Part shown: piece after piece, positions 22,019 through 34,500 of the stretch
Layout of the letters: every line of letters starts with the position of its first letter
Numbering within the stretch: position 1 is the stretch's first letter
Origin: Lycium barbarum
Taxonomy: Eukaryota > Streptophyta > Magnoliopsida > Solanales > Solanaceae
DNA: 64,000 nucleotides
Direction: 5' to 3'
Assembly (NCBI RefSeq): GCF_019175385.1
Contig: NC_083344.1
Coordinates: forward strand, 27,840,231 to 27,904,230
Made by a program: the position numbers and the translations under genes
Notes under the pieces: generated by a model
Seen by the model: the letters and a program-made list of their open reading frames with translations, nothing else
Database searches by the model: none
What the model was told of the DNA's origin: nothing

Positions 22019-24414
22019 TGTCACGACCCAGCTAGGGGCCGCGACGGGTACCCGGAGCAATTACCGAACACCGCTCACTCTACTACTTATCTTGCTCAAT
22101 TAATACTCTTTTATCAATCTTACATACCAATTGTAGGAAAATCATATTTAATCAAAACATAAATACTTTATATACATTTGCCTCTCGGCCATCAAAATAA
22201 TATACATACATATAAAAACATCTTGTGAGACCATCTAACCCACACTGCGTATCTACGAGCCTCTACTAACATAATGAATACATAGACGGAACAAGACTCC
22301 GTCATGCCCAAAATATGCATATATGAATGTACATCAAAAGAATAGCCATAAGCACCTCCGAACAATGGAGTGCTATCTATCACTGACAGCTACTGAGGAC
22401 CTGGGCCAAGCTCTTCTCCCTGTTTACCTGTGGGCATGAACACAGCGTCCGAAGAAAGGACGTCAGTACGAATATTTTACCGAGTATGAGAGGCATAAAT
22501 AATGAAAGGAGACATCAATAATATGGGGATAACATCAACATGATACATCTGGATCTGACTTATAATCATAAATGAAGTAATGCATGCTATCTTACTCATA
22601 CTCATCATCATAACATGTATGCATCATATGCAAGTTGCCCGTCCATGTCGGAACGGTGTGATAATCAATAACATTAGCCCGCGTCCAGGCCTCCCGCGTC
22701 TGGGGTACCATCTCATGCCGCCCACTAGTGGTGTCTGCCCACGCCCATAGGTCGTGGTGTATCCGTATCGCCGCCCGCCGAAGCGGTGTTTGCCCGGCCA
22801 ACTAGGACCGGTGTGAAATGCTCATGACATGTTCAATGTAAATAGTCATAGTAATATGCTTATCATAAAATACTTATCTTATCATAATGCGTATATAAGA
22901 CTCATGATCAACTTTACTCTATCGGGATGACGTAAGGTCGTGATCCCCCGATTAGATTATAGTACCATCATGGACATTCTATCTCACCTTGAAAGTACTA
23001 GTACATAAGGTGAGTGTAGGCAAGGAATAACATCATCATCATTCTAGTGTCATCATATCGTATAACATATCTCATATAGACATTCATAGGCATAAGCTTT
23101 TAACTTCTTAGAATGTAAGAATTCATAAAAGGAATAGGGATTCAAGCTAAAAGATTCATGCCATTAGAAAGAAGAACTAGCTTCGCATACCTTGGTCGTT
23201 TAGCTAAGATATTGCTCACTTGTTCTCCGTCGATATCACGTCGTTACCTTCATAAGAGAATTCGTATCAACTTTAGTAGCTAGCTATAAGAACGCGTCGC
23301 TAATTCTAGGAGAAGTCGGACAACACTTCCTTCGCTCATACCACTTTTCCCACGTTCTATATGAACTCCCAATATTCATAATATTATTCGCAATACCATA
23401 ATCGACAATCGTCATTTACGTACATTTGGCAAAATCCACCATTTTCCTCCAATTTTCCCTTATTTCTACTTCTAGCTCATCCTTGGGTTTTCATGCATTT
23501 AATGCTTGTTTCATGATATAAACATCATTTATAACGTATTAGTACTCACAACACTTCAATATTCATAGTTCAATTCCACTATCATTCATTTATGTCACTA
23601 TTCACTCAAAAATGACCCATTTCTATGTTCTTCTGCATTTCAAGTGTCTAAGCTTTCCAATACTTCAAACAACATGGAATAATCATGAAACTTACCTTGG
23701 ATGATGGTTGAACAATCCTTAAGTTGAAACACTTCAATTAGCCAAAACCCTAGTTCCACCTTCTTAGGAATTTCTTGACTTAGAAGATCCTTTGATGTGT
23801 TCTTACACTTATTTTTATGAATTTGGTGTTGTTGGTCTCGATGTTCTTTTGATTCTTTGGGATTTCTACAGATGAAGTATGTGGAGAGGTCTAGAAGTTT
23901 CTTGAGTTGGTTGAATGAATAATGAGTTGAAATGAGGCTTAAGTCCCCTTTAAAAATCACAAATCTGATCTTTAATGAATTCTTGTCGGGATGAACAGTG
24001 GTCGTAAATTGCAGTTTACGGACCGTATTGTGGTTTACGGTCCGTCCTCCATGGTCGTTTTTAATCATCCCAGAAACAGAAAGTTTGGCTGGGGATTATG
24101 GCAATTTACGACTGAGGTTTACGGTCCGTAAACCAGTTTACGGGCCGTCCTCCAAGTCGTATTTAACCATTTTCATAATTTACAGAGAGTTGAGATTTTT
24201 GACAAGCTGGAGGACGACTGCACTATACGGTCCGTAAATCACTTTACGGGCCGTATAGTGCCATATACGACCACTGGGATGAAAACTTTTCCGCGACTTT
24301 CTTATTTCCAAAAATTATTAATTAGCCATTCCCGACTTAACAAAACATCATACACTCAAACTTTTCATCATTCCATTCATCATACAAGTACGGAGAAATT
24401 TCCGAGGTGTAACA
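22019..24414 (-). repeat. LTR 1 of the tandem (3' LTR of D)
   Basis: 2396 bp, TGTCACGACCCAGC to GGTGTAACA. A palindrome array lies at about 23998-24265, followed in the sense direction by TTTTTAAAGG, a TATA-like box near 23949-23958. No genes. Confidence 0.9.
23949..24265 (-). promoter_or_regulatory. U3 palindrome array and TATA-like box of LTR 1
   Basis: Copies of TTTACGGACCGTA, TTTACGGTCCGT, TTTACGGGCCGT and ACTATACGGTCCGTAAATC recur over about 270 bp. The homologous arrays of LTR 2 and LTR 3 are at about 41248-41522 and 48818-49088. Confidence 0.5.
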
Positions 24415-24451
24415 TTCTTCCCCCCTTTTGGAACATTCGTCCTCGAATGTT
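24415..24451 (-). promoter_or_regulatory. Polypurine tract of D with adjacent inverted repeat
   Basis: TTCTTCCCCCCTTTTGG by the LTR end, then AACATTCGTCCTCGAATGTT at 24432-24451 (8-bp arms, 4-nt loop). Confidence 0.87.
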
Positions 24452-24624
24452 CGACACTTGGGAATTCTAGAAAAAATTTGCCAGAGTTTCCTTTGTAATT
24501 TGGGCACTACCTTTCCATTACAACAACCCACAATATCTTCGCCTCACAGGCCTATATCACAATATCAACACATTTATGGCCACACACGACCAGAAACATA
24601 AAATTAAAACATACATACCTTACG

Positions 24625-24991
24625 TCATCGACGTCTCATCTTGAATCTCTTCTGGGATTGGAACAAATAGGGGTACATAGATTTCATCTTCTCCTCCGCT
24701 TCCCAAGTCATTTCTTCCCGATTATTGTTCCGCCATAGAACTTTGACTGAAGCAACCTCTTTATTCCGAAGCCTTCGTACTTGTATATCCAAAATGGCAA
24801 TGGGCCTTTCCTCGTATGTTAGCTTCTCTATTACTTGCACATCATCAACCAGAACTATTCTTGTTGGGTCTCCAATACACTTGCGGAGCATCGAAACATG
24901 GAATACTGGATGCACAGATTCGAGCTCTGAAGGCAAGTCCAATTCATAGGCGACTCGACTCACCTTGCAAATGATTTGGTAGGGTCTGATA
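24625..24991 (-). pseudogene. pol: D pol tail, separated from the rest of pol by C
   Basis: Integrase C-terminal and chromodomain-like sequence: VAYELDLPSELESVHPVFHV, then RRLRNKEVASVKVLWRNNNR and MTWEAEEKMKS. The last dozen codons (FQSQKRFKMRRR) are frameshifted relative to the EEIQDET end seen in F. Before the insertion of C this sequence was continuous with 34668 onwards; TGATA is duplicated at the junctions (24987-24991 and 34668-34672). Confidence 0.87.
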
Positions 24992-27900
24992 TGTCACGAC
25001 CCAACCCCGTGGGCCACGACTGGTATCCTAACTGGATACCCATACGTACCTACCTGACAGAATCAGCGTACCAGCTAGAATATTTAAAATAGGTGCTTAC
25101 AGATTCAAGCCAATACAGATACGGCGCGCGCGAAAATATATATACATATGCATACTGAAACTTTTGCATAAGCCGATGAGGCTAACATAGCAGACGGAGT
25201 CACAAAATCGTACGCACCTACCTAAACAGATGTAACCCGTAACCCACATACATATCTACAGGCCTCTAACAGACATACAGAATCAGATGACGGGACAGGG
25301 CTCCGCCGTACCCAGAATTGTCATACATACAGAATATACAGATGTCAGAAGATATATACCAAAAGTATTCGCTCCGGATCAAAGGAGCTCTTCAAAATAG
25401 CAGAATCTGAGTCCTAGACTGGCGGTGTATCTCCAGGTTCGTCTGTACCTGTGGGCATGTAACGCTGCCCCCGAAGAACCGGGGGTCAGTACGAAAAATG
25501 TACCGAGTATGTAAAGCGGAAATGTATCAAACATAATCATAATCTGGACCAGAAACACAGAAATATAATAGACAGAATCATAAGCCGAACAGACAGACGG
25601 AAGTATACCGGACAGAGTCACAATCCAGACGGACAGACAGAATCATGGTCCAGACTGACAGACAGAATCATAATACATACGGACAGACAGAATCACAATA
25701 CATACGGACAGACAGACGTGTGCCGGACAGAATTATGCATGCAGAGTCATATAGAATCATACAGATTCATACAGAGTCATGTGCTTATATAAATGCTGAT
25801 AGCACATACATACATACATACAGATCCCGACCCTGTCACGGGGGCGCGGTAAACAAAACCCGGCCCTCTTAGTACGGGACGCGGTGGACAGACAGAATCA
25901 GATAATGTGACATCCTGGCCGCCATCCCCATACACAGATCATAATATCATACTGATATAAACAGATCCCGGCCCGCACACCGAGGGACGCGGTGAACAAT
26001 GCAGAGGAATATGCACGATAACAGAACCTGGCCCGGGACGCAGTGAAGGATGCATTGAGACATCCACGAACAGATTAATGAGAAACCACATACATACAGA
26101 CTCAATCAAACTGAACTATGCCAAGCGGCGAGTCAAATCAGAGTATTCGGATGGTATTCATAATACGCGCCTATATCCTACTTGGGAAGGCACGACAGAT
26201 TATTACCAGAATCAGATTTCCAGACGTCAAAACCATTTTATAAGATTTATATAAAATGTAGTCATATCGTGATCAGAATAATAGTCCAGAGGTTACTTGT
26301 GAAAATCGGACAAAAATGAGACAATTTAGATCATACAATAGGTATTGGGGCTCCGTAGGCCCACCTCAGACCAACTAGAGGCGACATACGTAAATTACTG
26401 ATAATAGACCTTATGAGGTCATCCATAGTCGTATGGAAGTATTCCGACTCCGTTTAGGAAAGTTTTATACAAAAGTTCACTTTAGGGACAAGTTATAAGA
26501 AAAATGATTCAATCTTACTGAAGGAATTGGAGCGGATTTCCATCTCGAATTCCGAGGAACAGAGTCGTACTTAAGGCTCGCGGTCGAGCCTATTGCATTC
26601 AGAACATTCCTAAGAATAAAGGGGAAGGCTTTACATACCTCAATAACGCCTTATACTCGCTTAGCTTCACTTCCAATTTCGTCCAGAATCTACAAATGGT
26701 CCAGAATCTACAAAAGTCAAATTCAAGCTTTTCAATAATCCAAACTTGTTACATACTTGCCTACCGAAATTTTGGCAGCATTTCCCCTATATATATAACA
26801 TCCCGGAGACTTAGCTCGGCTCAATATATCAACACAGCAACCCAACCATTCAACAACAACATCGATAACAACATCAAATATCACAAAACACATAATATGG
26901 CATAACTAGCCATCTTTCCGACTTAACATAACATATTTCATTCCAACCTTACATTTCCAAACCAATCTTACCATTTTCACAAAATATTCATAAGGTATAC
27001 ACAATACACAAGCTCACTACCAAAGTCATATTTCACCCACAACTTCCAATATTTAGCATATATGTTCATGACATATTTCTATCTTCCAACTTCATCAATG
27101 ATAATCATAATTTGCATCTTCCTACTTTCATTTCCACATTTACATAAGTTACCATAAAGTTGTATAACTTCCTACAACGACTTAACAACAAATTTTCCAT
27201 GACAACAAAAACGATTATTCTTTCATTCACTTCATGATCAACACAATTATCATGCTAACAAAATTTAGTTCACCTTCCATCATCAACATACACCACACGG
27301 CCACACACTACATTTTCCAACTTCCACTAATTCATTCAACTTTCATTTCCAATACAATTTCTACTATAACTACAACAAGATTCAAACATGAATTCAAGTC
27401 ATCATAGGCATGCAATATATATGCATACTCACGGCCAACATGCATACAATCCCAACACACAAAATTTTCATGATTTTCATTCATTTCCACACACTACAAC
27501 ATACATACACCTTCCATAACATAACAAAAGCATGAAATCCTTACCTTTCCTTCAAGTTCTTCACTTGCCACCAAAACTACTTTCTTGCCAAAATAATTAT
27601 ATCACTTTGTAGAGGGTCTTGCACTTAGTAATAATCCCACAAGAAATGGATTTTTGAACCAAGGATTTGGCTCCAAGAATTTTTCTTTCTTTTTCTCTTT
27701 GGTCGTAGCCCTCCTCTTCTTTTCTCTCTTGTTTGTTCTTGATTTCTCTTGAAGTTTCTTAAGAGCTCATCCCTTAATATAATTAGTCACATGACTAATT
27801 GGTGGGCTTAGGCCAAAGGCCATCTTGGCCGGTTGGGCCTCCCATTTTGGGTCTCATTTTTTTTTAAGTCCAATTGGTTACATTTTTGTAATTCATGAAG

Positions 27901-28065
27901 CAAGTTTCCAAAATTCCAATTTTGCCCTTGGCCACCTTTCGTAATTCCACACCAATGTATTCACGACCGACACATTCATACCAAGTAAGGACCAAATATG
28001 GCCTTATTCATTACAAGTCAAGTTATCTCGAATTTTTCAAATATACAAAAATACCGGATGTAACA
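24992..28065 (-). repeat. 3' LTR of C
   Basis: 3074 bp, TGTCACGACCCAACCCCG to GGATGTAACA. It has the CAGTAC...GTACCG block (25487-25505), CAGACAGAATC-rich repeats (about 25560-25800), and a CTAATTATATTAAGGG TATA-like box on the minus strand near 27770-27785. A short duplication of GGTCCAGAATCTACAAA near 26680-26715 is absent from the 5' LTR. Confidence 0.9.
25560..25800. repeat. CAGACAGAATC-rich minisatellite in the C LTR
   Basis: Irregular short repeats around ACGGACAGACAGAATCA, continuing into CATACAGAGTCAT motifs. The second copy is at about 32150-32400 in the 5' LTR. The wording resembles the internal 41-bp repeat of C. Confidence 0.65.
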
Positions 28066-28101
28066 TCCTCCCCCCCTTTAAAACATTCGTCCTCGAATGT
28101 T
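28066..28101 (-). promoter_or_regulatory. Polypurine tract of C with adjacent inverted repeat
   Basis: TCCTCCCCCCCTTTA at the LTR edge, then AACATTCGTCCTCGAATGTT at 28082-28101. The next 40 bases also match B. Confidence 0.87.
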
Positions 28102-28429
28102 AAATTGACCTCATGGGGCGTCATACTACTTCGGGGGTTCTTTTTATATTTGTCCTTTGTTGATTTTCCGATATGGATTCTTTACCCATATGATGGAGTA
28201 ATTTTTTTCCACTTTGCTGACTCATATGTTTTCATAACGTATTTTCTCATACCCCACACAACCGCGGTGCCATGAACTATATTCTAGTAACAGATAAATG
28301 CTTTTCGCTCTTTCACAGACATTGTGTCCCTTCTTCCTTTCCTTCAAAGCTTTTCAGACATCACAATCAATATCATTTCTTGTTGCACTCCTCGGTTCCT
28401 TACCATATTATCGTGATTCCACGTCATAC

Positions 28430-28890
28430 CAAACAGATTCAGAACTGGGATCAGACGCACAAGAGCATATCAGACTGATTCGTAATCGGAGGCAAACGTA
28501 CTAAACTATGGCGGACAGATTCGTAGTCAAAGTCAGATGTATGGGAGGGTATCAGACAGATCCGAGATCAGAGTCAGACGTACAGAGATGTATCAGAAGG
28601 ATTCGTAATCAGAATCATACATACAGAGATGTACCAGACGGATTCGTTATCAGAATCAGACATATAGAGATGTACCAGACGGATTCGTTATCAGAATCAG
28701 ACATACAGAGATGTACCGAACAGATTCGTAATCAGAGTCAGACATACAGAGTTATATCAGACAGATTCATGTCCAGAGTCAATTGGACAGAGGTGTATCA
28801 GACAGAAACGTAATCGGATTCAGAAGTACAGAGGCGTGATAGACAGAGCCTTATCAGAATCAGAGGTGTAGAAGTACAACAAACAGAGTT
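28430..28890. repeat. 41-bp minisatellite in the interior of C
   Basis: About ten imperfect units with a 41-base period (measured at 28635 to 28676), containing CAGACGGATTCGTTATCAG and AATCAGACATACAGAGATGT. The array lies between gag and the polypurine tract and is not present in B. The plus-strand open frame across it is a repeat artefact. Confidence 0.85.
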
Positions 28891-29579
28891 TTGATTAGAA
28901 TCAGACCACTCCTATTAAGGCTCCAGTGATTCACGAAAATTTCCCTTTGTCGGCATCTCGTTATTCACTCCGACCATTGTGTCACAGATTATCTCATCGG
29001 AACCTGTTCACTCATTCATAAACTTGTTCGTCAAATTGTCATACAAATCTTCTTACGCGTCGCTTGTCAACTCTTTCAAGGATTCCGTTTATTCACGTTT
29101 CTTATTCTTCATCTCTCCTACTATCCATACTCATTTTATTTTTCGGATATCGTTGCACTAGACTAAGTGGTAACGTAACCGGAGTTTATCTATTATATAT
29201 ATATATTTTTGACAACATTCGTATCCTCGTCCTTGCTTCGTTTCATGTATTCGGTTTAGTTAAACCTTTCGCCTATCACAACATTAGTCGCCGGGACTCG
29301 GCTCTTGATCCACATGGGCACCAGACGAAGGTCATACACATACAAATACACACATACATATACGTTTACTAATATCTTACTTGCGAACGTCTCCGACCGT
29401 TATTCAAATTCGCTCAATTTCTCGAGCGGTATTACGCTCCTTCTTTTCGCCCATTTAGTCCGCACCGGTCTGCGCGACTCCTGTAAGGCACTAGTTACTC
29501 CACACATTCGCTTTTTTTTTTCTTTTTCTCTTTAGGTTACCCCAAGTTTCCATTTATATCTATCATACTTACACTTGTG
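28891..29579 (-). other. Non-coding interior of C between minisatellite and 5S-like segment
   Basis: AT-rich and pyrimidine-rich sequence with no recognisable retroelement protein on either strand. I see no homology to the pol of the other elements. Its origin is unknown. Confidence 0.6.
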
Positions 29580-29700
29580 AAAAAAAATTTGCATTACTTC
29601 CCGGGGGGTCACCCATCCCAGAATTGCTCTGGCTTTAGCACGCTTAACCTCGAAACTTTCATGCATTTTGGCGTGTTACGGCTAATATTATTTCGTCGAT
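29580..29700 (-). pseudogene. 5S-rRNA-derived segment in C, with A-box, C-box and T8 run
   Basis: The complement of 29596-29648 aligns without gaps to 53 bases of plant 5S rRNA, with about 43 matches by eye. It contains GTTAAGCGTGCT (A-box core) and GGGATGGGTGACCCCCCGGG plus AAGT (C-box region). The part matching the 5' half of 5S (to about 29700) is more diverged. Immediately after the C-box, eight consecutive T (complement of 29580-29587) form a possible RNA polymerase III terminator. It lies just beyond the end of gag in sense order. Homology to 5S is well supported; transcription is untested. Confidence 0.85.
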
Positions 29701-29927
29701 TGCCCTGCACGACCTTTGTCACGTAATTTAGGGCAGATCGGGGTCTTAATAAATTTTCGGGAAATTCTCATAGTGGGTCCCACCCCGGGCTAGACCATAC
29801 AATTTCCATATCACCCTTCCGAATTCTCAATGTCTATCAGGTTAACAACTACCTTGCTCTTATTAATACCCAGAAGAAGAAAATCACATAATATGATAAA
29901 GTATAGACCCATTCATACACATAATCC

Positions 29928-31382
29928 TCAAGAAAAGATCACTAACATACCTGGGTGTGCGCTTGAAGACGCTCCGGGGTCCTGCCGGCCGGTCAATGCA
30001 AATACGCGGTTCGAAGGATCGCTGTAACCAGAAGCTGTACCACGACCTCTGCCACGACTCGCTGGCGCTGGTGCTGGTGCTGGTGCTCCTCGCCCCGTGA
30101 GGCGTATGGCTGCCGAAGGAGAAGATGAGCCAGCAACTGACCCAGCAGGCTGGACTGAACCTGAACTACCCTTATGCGGGCACTCTCTGACACGATGATC
30201 TGGGCTGCCACAAAAATAACAAGCGCCTGTAGCGCGATAACACTCCCCCGGGTGGGGTCTCCCACAGTAAGAACAAGGGGGCATAGGTGGCCTCGACTGA
30301 CCGGGACCTCTGCTCACCTGTGAGCCTGGAACTCTGGAGCTCTGTCCTGAGAACTATGGGGGCGTACTGTGTGCTGGCTGGGACGAATACCTGTTACCCT
30401 GCCGCTGAGAAAACTCGCTCTGAAATCCCCCTGAATACCCGGCCGATCTGGCTCTCTTAGGCCGGCTCCTGTCGTGACCCCTATCAGGCCGACGTTCCCT
30501 ACGTCGGTGCTCCATGCCCTGGGCGTGCGCCTGTACCCGGGAAATATGCATCCCTGGCTGAGAAGCCACCGCCAGGCAACTATCAATCAAATAAGGGTCC
30601 AGCCCCATCACGTACCGGTGCACCCTGTCGGCCATCTCAGCTACTATAGCGGGTGCATACCTAGCCAGTGAGTCAAACTCTAGGCTATACTCTCGAACAC
30701 TTCTACCGTTCTGTCTCAAGTTCAAGAATCGATCAACCCTAGCTCTCCGCAGCTCTGGAGGTAGAAAATGATCAAGAAAGGCCTTATTAAACTCGGCCCA
30801 TACTGCTGGGGGAGCATCGTCACCCCTGGATAGCTGCCAGGACTCATACCAGTTCGCCGCTACCTCATATAACCGATACGAAGCCAACTCGACGGACTCA
30901 GTCGGCGAAGCCTTAATCAACCGTATCGTACTCTCCATCTTTCTAATGAACTCCTGGGGGTCCTCTTCGGGTTTTGTCCCAGAGAATTCTGGAGGAATAC
31001 ATGTCAAAACCTCGTGAGCCCTGGAGCTTTCATATCTATCCGCACGACCACCCCTAAATCCATGCCTGCGAACCTGCTCTGTCATCAGTGTGGTCAATAA
31101 CTGAACTGCATCTCGCATGGCCCTGTCCTCCGCCCCTGGCTGTGGAGCTGGAGGCTCGGGCACTGGAACCCCGGGAGCTCGCGGTGGAGCCGCCCTCTGA
31201 TCAGCAGCTGCTGCTGCTCTAATCTCCTCTGATAAGGGCGGTGTAACAGAGCCGGCTGACAAGGGCACATCCTCAAGCGCTAACTGCGCACTGGCCCTGG
31301 TAACTCTCTGGGCCCGGCTGGTTTCTCCTACCTCGACCCCCGCTTTGCCCTTCTGGGCAGCTGTTGCCTTCTTCGGAGACAT
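29928..31382 (-). pseudogene. gag: C gag, nearly intact
   Basis: Capsid-like and nucleocapsid protein, 485 codons including the final stop, with a single internal TAG at 30354-30356 in one frame. I prefer the ATG at 31382 (MSPKKATAAQKGK), which matches gag starts in D, E and G; an ATG four codons upstream at 31394 is also in frame. The order is a basic Ala/Pro-rich N-terminus, a gag core with PPEFSGTKPEEDPQEF, ESVELASYRLYEVAANWYES and RRARVDRFLNLRQ, then two Cys/His clusters (CSYCGRPHPGEC; CYFCGSPDHRVREC, a CX2CX4HX4C knuckle), and an RG-rich tail. It stops at LVIFS exactly where other elements run on into protease. Confidence 0.9.
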
Positions 31383-31488
31383 CGCTGAAAACATAACAAA
31401 TCGTCAGGAGGGGATCATCCTACTAATACAGTTCTATCGCACGATCTAAGACTCAAAGAAGGGTAACATCCTAGATGCCCTGTAGCCT

Positions 31489-31528
31489 CCTGTTTATAGA
31501 TGTGGTGCACAACACACCGATAAACAAG
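31489..31528 (-). ncRNA. Predicted 5'-leader hairpin of C with GTGCAC loop
   Basis: Arms CCTGTTTAT (31489-31497) and ATAAACAAG (31520-31528) pair with one G-U in the RNA sense and enclose the palindrome GTGCAC at 31505-31510, where A, B and D have GCGCGC. Confidence 0.6.
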
Positions 31529-31569
31529 ACTCTACTAGACACGGCATGTAGACATACTGAGGACTAACC

Positions 31570-31581
31570 GCTCTGATACCA
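31570..31581 (-). promoter_or_regulatory. Primer-binding site of C (tRNA-iMet)
   Basis: GCTCTGATACCA on the plus strand, four bases before the 5' LTR at 31586. Confidence 0.92.
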
Positions 31582-31585
31582 CTTC

Positions 31586-34500
31586 TGTCACGACCCAACC
31601 CCGTGGGCCGCGACTGGTATCCTAACTGGATACCCATACGTACCTACCTGACAGAATCGGCGTACCAGCCAGAATATTTCAAATAGGTGCTTACAGATTC
31701 AAGCCAATACAGATACGGCGCGCGCGAAAATATATATACATATGCATACTGAAACTTTTGCATAAGCCGATGAGGCTAACATAGCAGACGGAGTCACAAA
31801 ATCGTACGCACCTACCTGAACAGATGTAACCCGTAACCCACATACATATCTACAGGCCTCTAACAGACATACAGAATCAGATGATGGGACAGGGCCCCGC
31901 CGTACCCAGAATTGTCATACATACAGAATATTCAGATGTCAGAAGATATATACCAAAAGTATTCGCTCCGGATCAAAGGAGCTCTTCAAAATAGCAGAAT
32001 CTGAGTCCTAGACTAGCGGTGTATCTCGAGGTTCGTCTGTACCTGCGGGCATGTAACGCTGCCCCCGAAGAACCGGGGGTCAGTACGAAAAATGTACCGA
32101 GTATGTAAAGCGGAAATGTATCAAACATAATCATAATCTGGACCAGAAACACAGAAATATAATAGACAAAATCATAAGCCGAACAGACAGACGGATGTAT
32201 ACCGGACAGAGTCACAATCCAGATGGATAGACAGAATCATGGTCCAGACTGACAGACAGAATCATAATACATACGGACAGACAGAATCACAATACATACG
32301 GACAGACAGACGTGTGGCGGACAGAATTATGCATGCAGAGTCATACAGAATCATACAGAATCATACAGAGTCATGTGCTTATATAAATGCTGATAGCACA
32401 TACATACATACAGATCCCGGCCCTGTCACGGGGGCGCGGTAAACAGAACCCGGCCCTTTTAGTACGGGATGCGGTGGACAGACAGAATCAGATAATGTGC
32501 CATCCTGGCCGCCATCCCCATACACAGATCATAATATCATACTGATATAAACAGATCCCGGCCCGCACACCGAGGGACGCGGTGAACAATGCAGAGGAAT
32601 ATGCACGATAACAGAACCTGGCCCGGGACGCAGTGAAGGAAGCATTGAGACATCCACGAACAGATTAATGAGAAACCACATACATACAGACTCAATCAAA
32701 CTGAAGTATGCCAAGCGGCGAGTCAAATCAGAGTATTCGGATGGTATTCATAATACGCGCCTATATCCTACTTGGGAAGGCACGACAGATTATTACCAGA
32801 ATCAGATTTCCAGACGTCAAAACCATTTTATAAGATTTATATAAAAAGTAGTCATATCGTGATCAGAATAATAGTCCAGAGGTTACTTGTGAAAATCGGA
32901 CAGAAATGAGACAATTTAGATCATACAATAGGTATCGGGGCTCCGTGGGCCCACCTCAGACCAACTAGAGGCGACATACGTAAATTACTGATAATAGACC
33001 TTGTGAGGTCATCCATAGTCGTATGGAAGTATTCCGACTCCGTTTAGGAAAGTTTTATACAAAAGTTCACTTTAGGGACAAGTTATAAGAAAAATGATTC
33101 AATCTTACTGAAGGAATTGGAGTGGATTTCCATCTCGAATTCCGAGGAACAGAGTCGTACTTAAGGCTCGCGGTCGAGCCTATTGCATTCAGAACATTCC
33201 TAAGAATAAAGGGGAAGGCTTTACATACCTCAATAACGCCTTATACTCGCTTAGCTTCACTTCCAATTTCGTCCAGAATCTACAAATGGTCAAGTTTGCC
33301 AAAAGTCAAATTCAAGCTTTTCAATAATCCAAACTTGTTACATACTTGCCTACCGAAATTTCGGCAGCATTTCCCCTATATATATAACATCCCCGAGACT
33401 TAGCTCGGCTCAATATATCAACACAGCAACCCAACCATTCAACAACAACATCGATAACAACATCAAATATCACAAAACACATAATATGGCATAACTAGCC
33501 ATCTTTCCGACTTAACATAACATCTTTCATTCCAACCTTACATTTCCAAACCAATCTTACCATTTTCACAAAATATTCATAAGGTATACACAATATACAA
33601 GCTCACTACCAAAGTCATATTTCACCCACAACTTCCAATCTTTAGCATATATGTTCATGACATATTTCTATCTTCCAACTTCATCAATGATAATCATAAT
33701 TTGCATCTTCCTACTTTCATTTCCACATTTACATAAGTTACCATAAAGTTGTATAACTTCCTACAACGACTTAACAACAAATTTTCCATGACAACAAAAA
33801 TGATTATTCTTTCATTCACTTCATAATCAACACAATTATCATGCTAACAAAATTTAGTTCACCTTCCATCATCAACATACACCACACGGCCACACACTAC
33901 ATTTTCCAACTTCCACTAATTCATTCAACTTTCATTTCCAATACAATTTCTACTATAACTACAACAAGATTCAAACATGAATTCAAGTCATCATAGGCAT
34001 GCAATATATATGCATACTCACGGCCAACATGCATACAATCCCAACACACAAAATTTTCATGATTTTCATTCATTTCCACACACTACAACATACATACACC
34101 TTCCATAACATAACAAAAGCATGAAATCCTTACCTTTCCTTCAAGTTCTTCACTTGCCACCAAAACTACTTTCTTGCCAAAATAATTATATCACTTTGTA
34201 GAGGGTCTTGCACTTAGTAATAATCCCACAAGAAATGGATTTTTGAACCAAGGATTTGGCTCCAAGAATTTTTCTTTCTTTTTCTCTTTCTCTTTCTCTT
34301 TGGCCGTAGCCCTCCTCTTCTTTTCTCTCTTGTTTGTTCTTGATTTCTCTTGAAGTTTCTTAAGAGCTTATCCCTTAATATAATTAGTCACATGACTAAT
34401 TGGTGGGCTTGGGCCAAAGGCCATCTTGGCCGGTTGGGCCTCCCATTTTGGGCCTCATTTTTTTTTTGAGTCCAATTGGTTACATTTTTGTAATTCATGA

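Noticed and set aside
28508..28813. Plus-strand open frame of 101 residues across the 41-bp minisatellite of C
   Set aside because: It is a by-product of the repeat, is antisense to the element, and shows no family resemblance.
29580..29700. A functional 5S rRNA gene
   Set aside because: The 5' half is too diverged and the 3' end of 5S is missing. Only the promoter-bearing central part is well kept.
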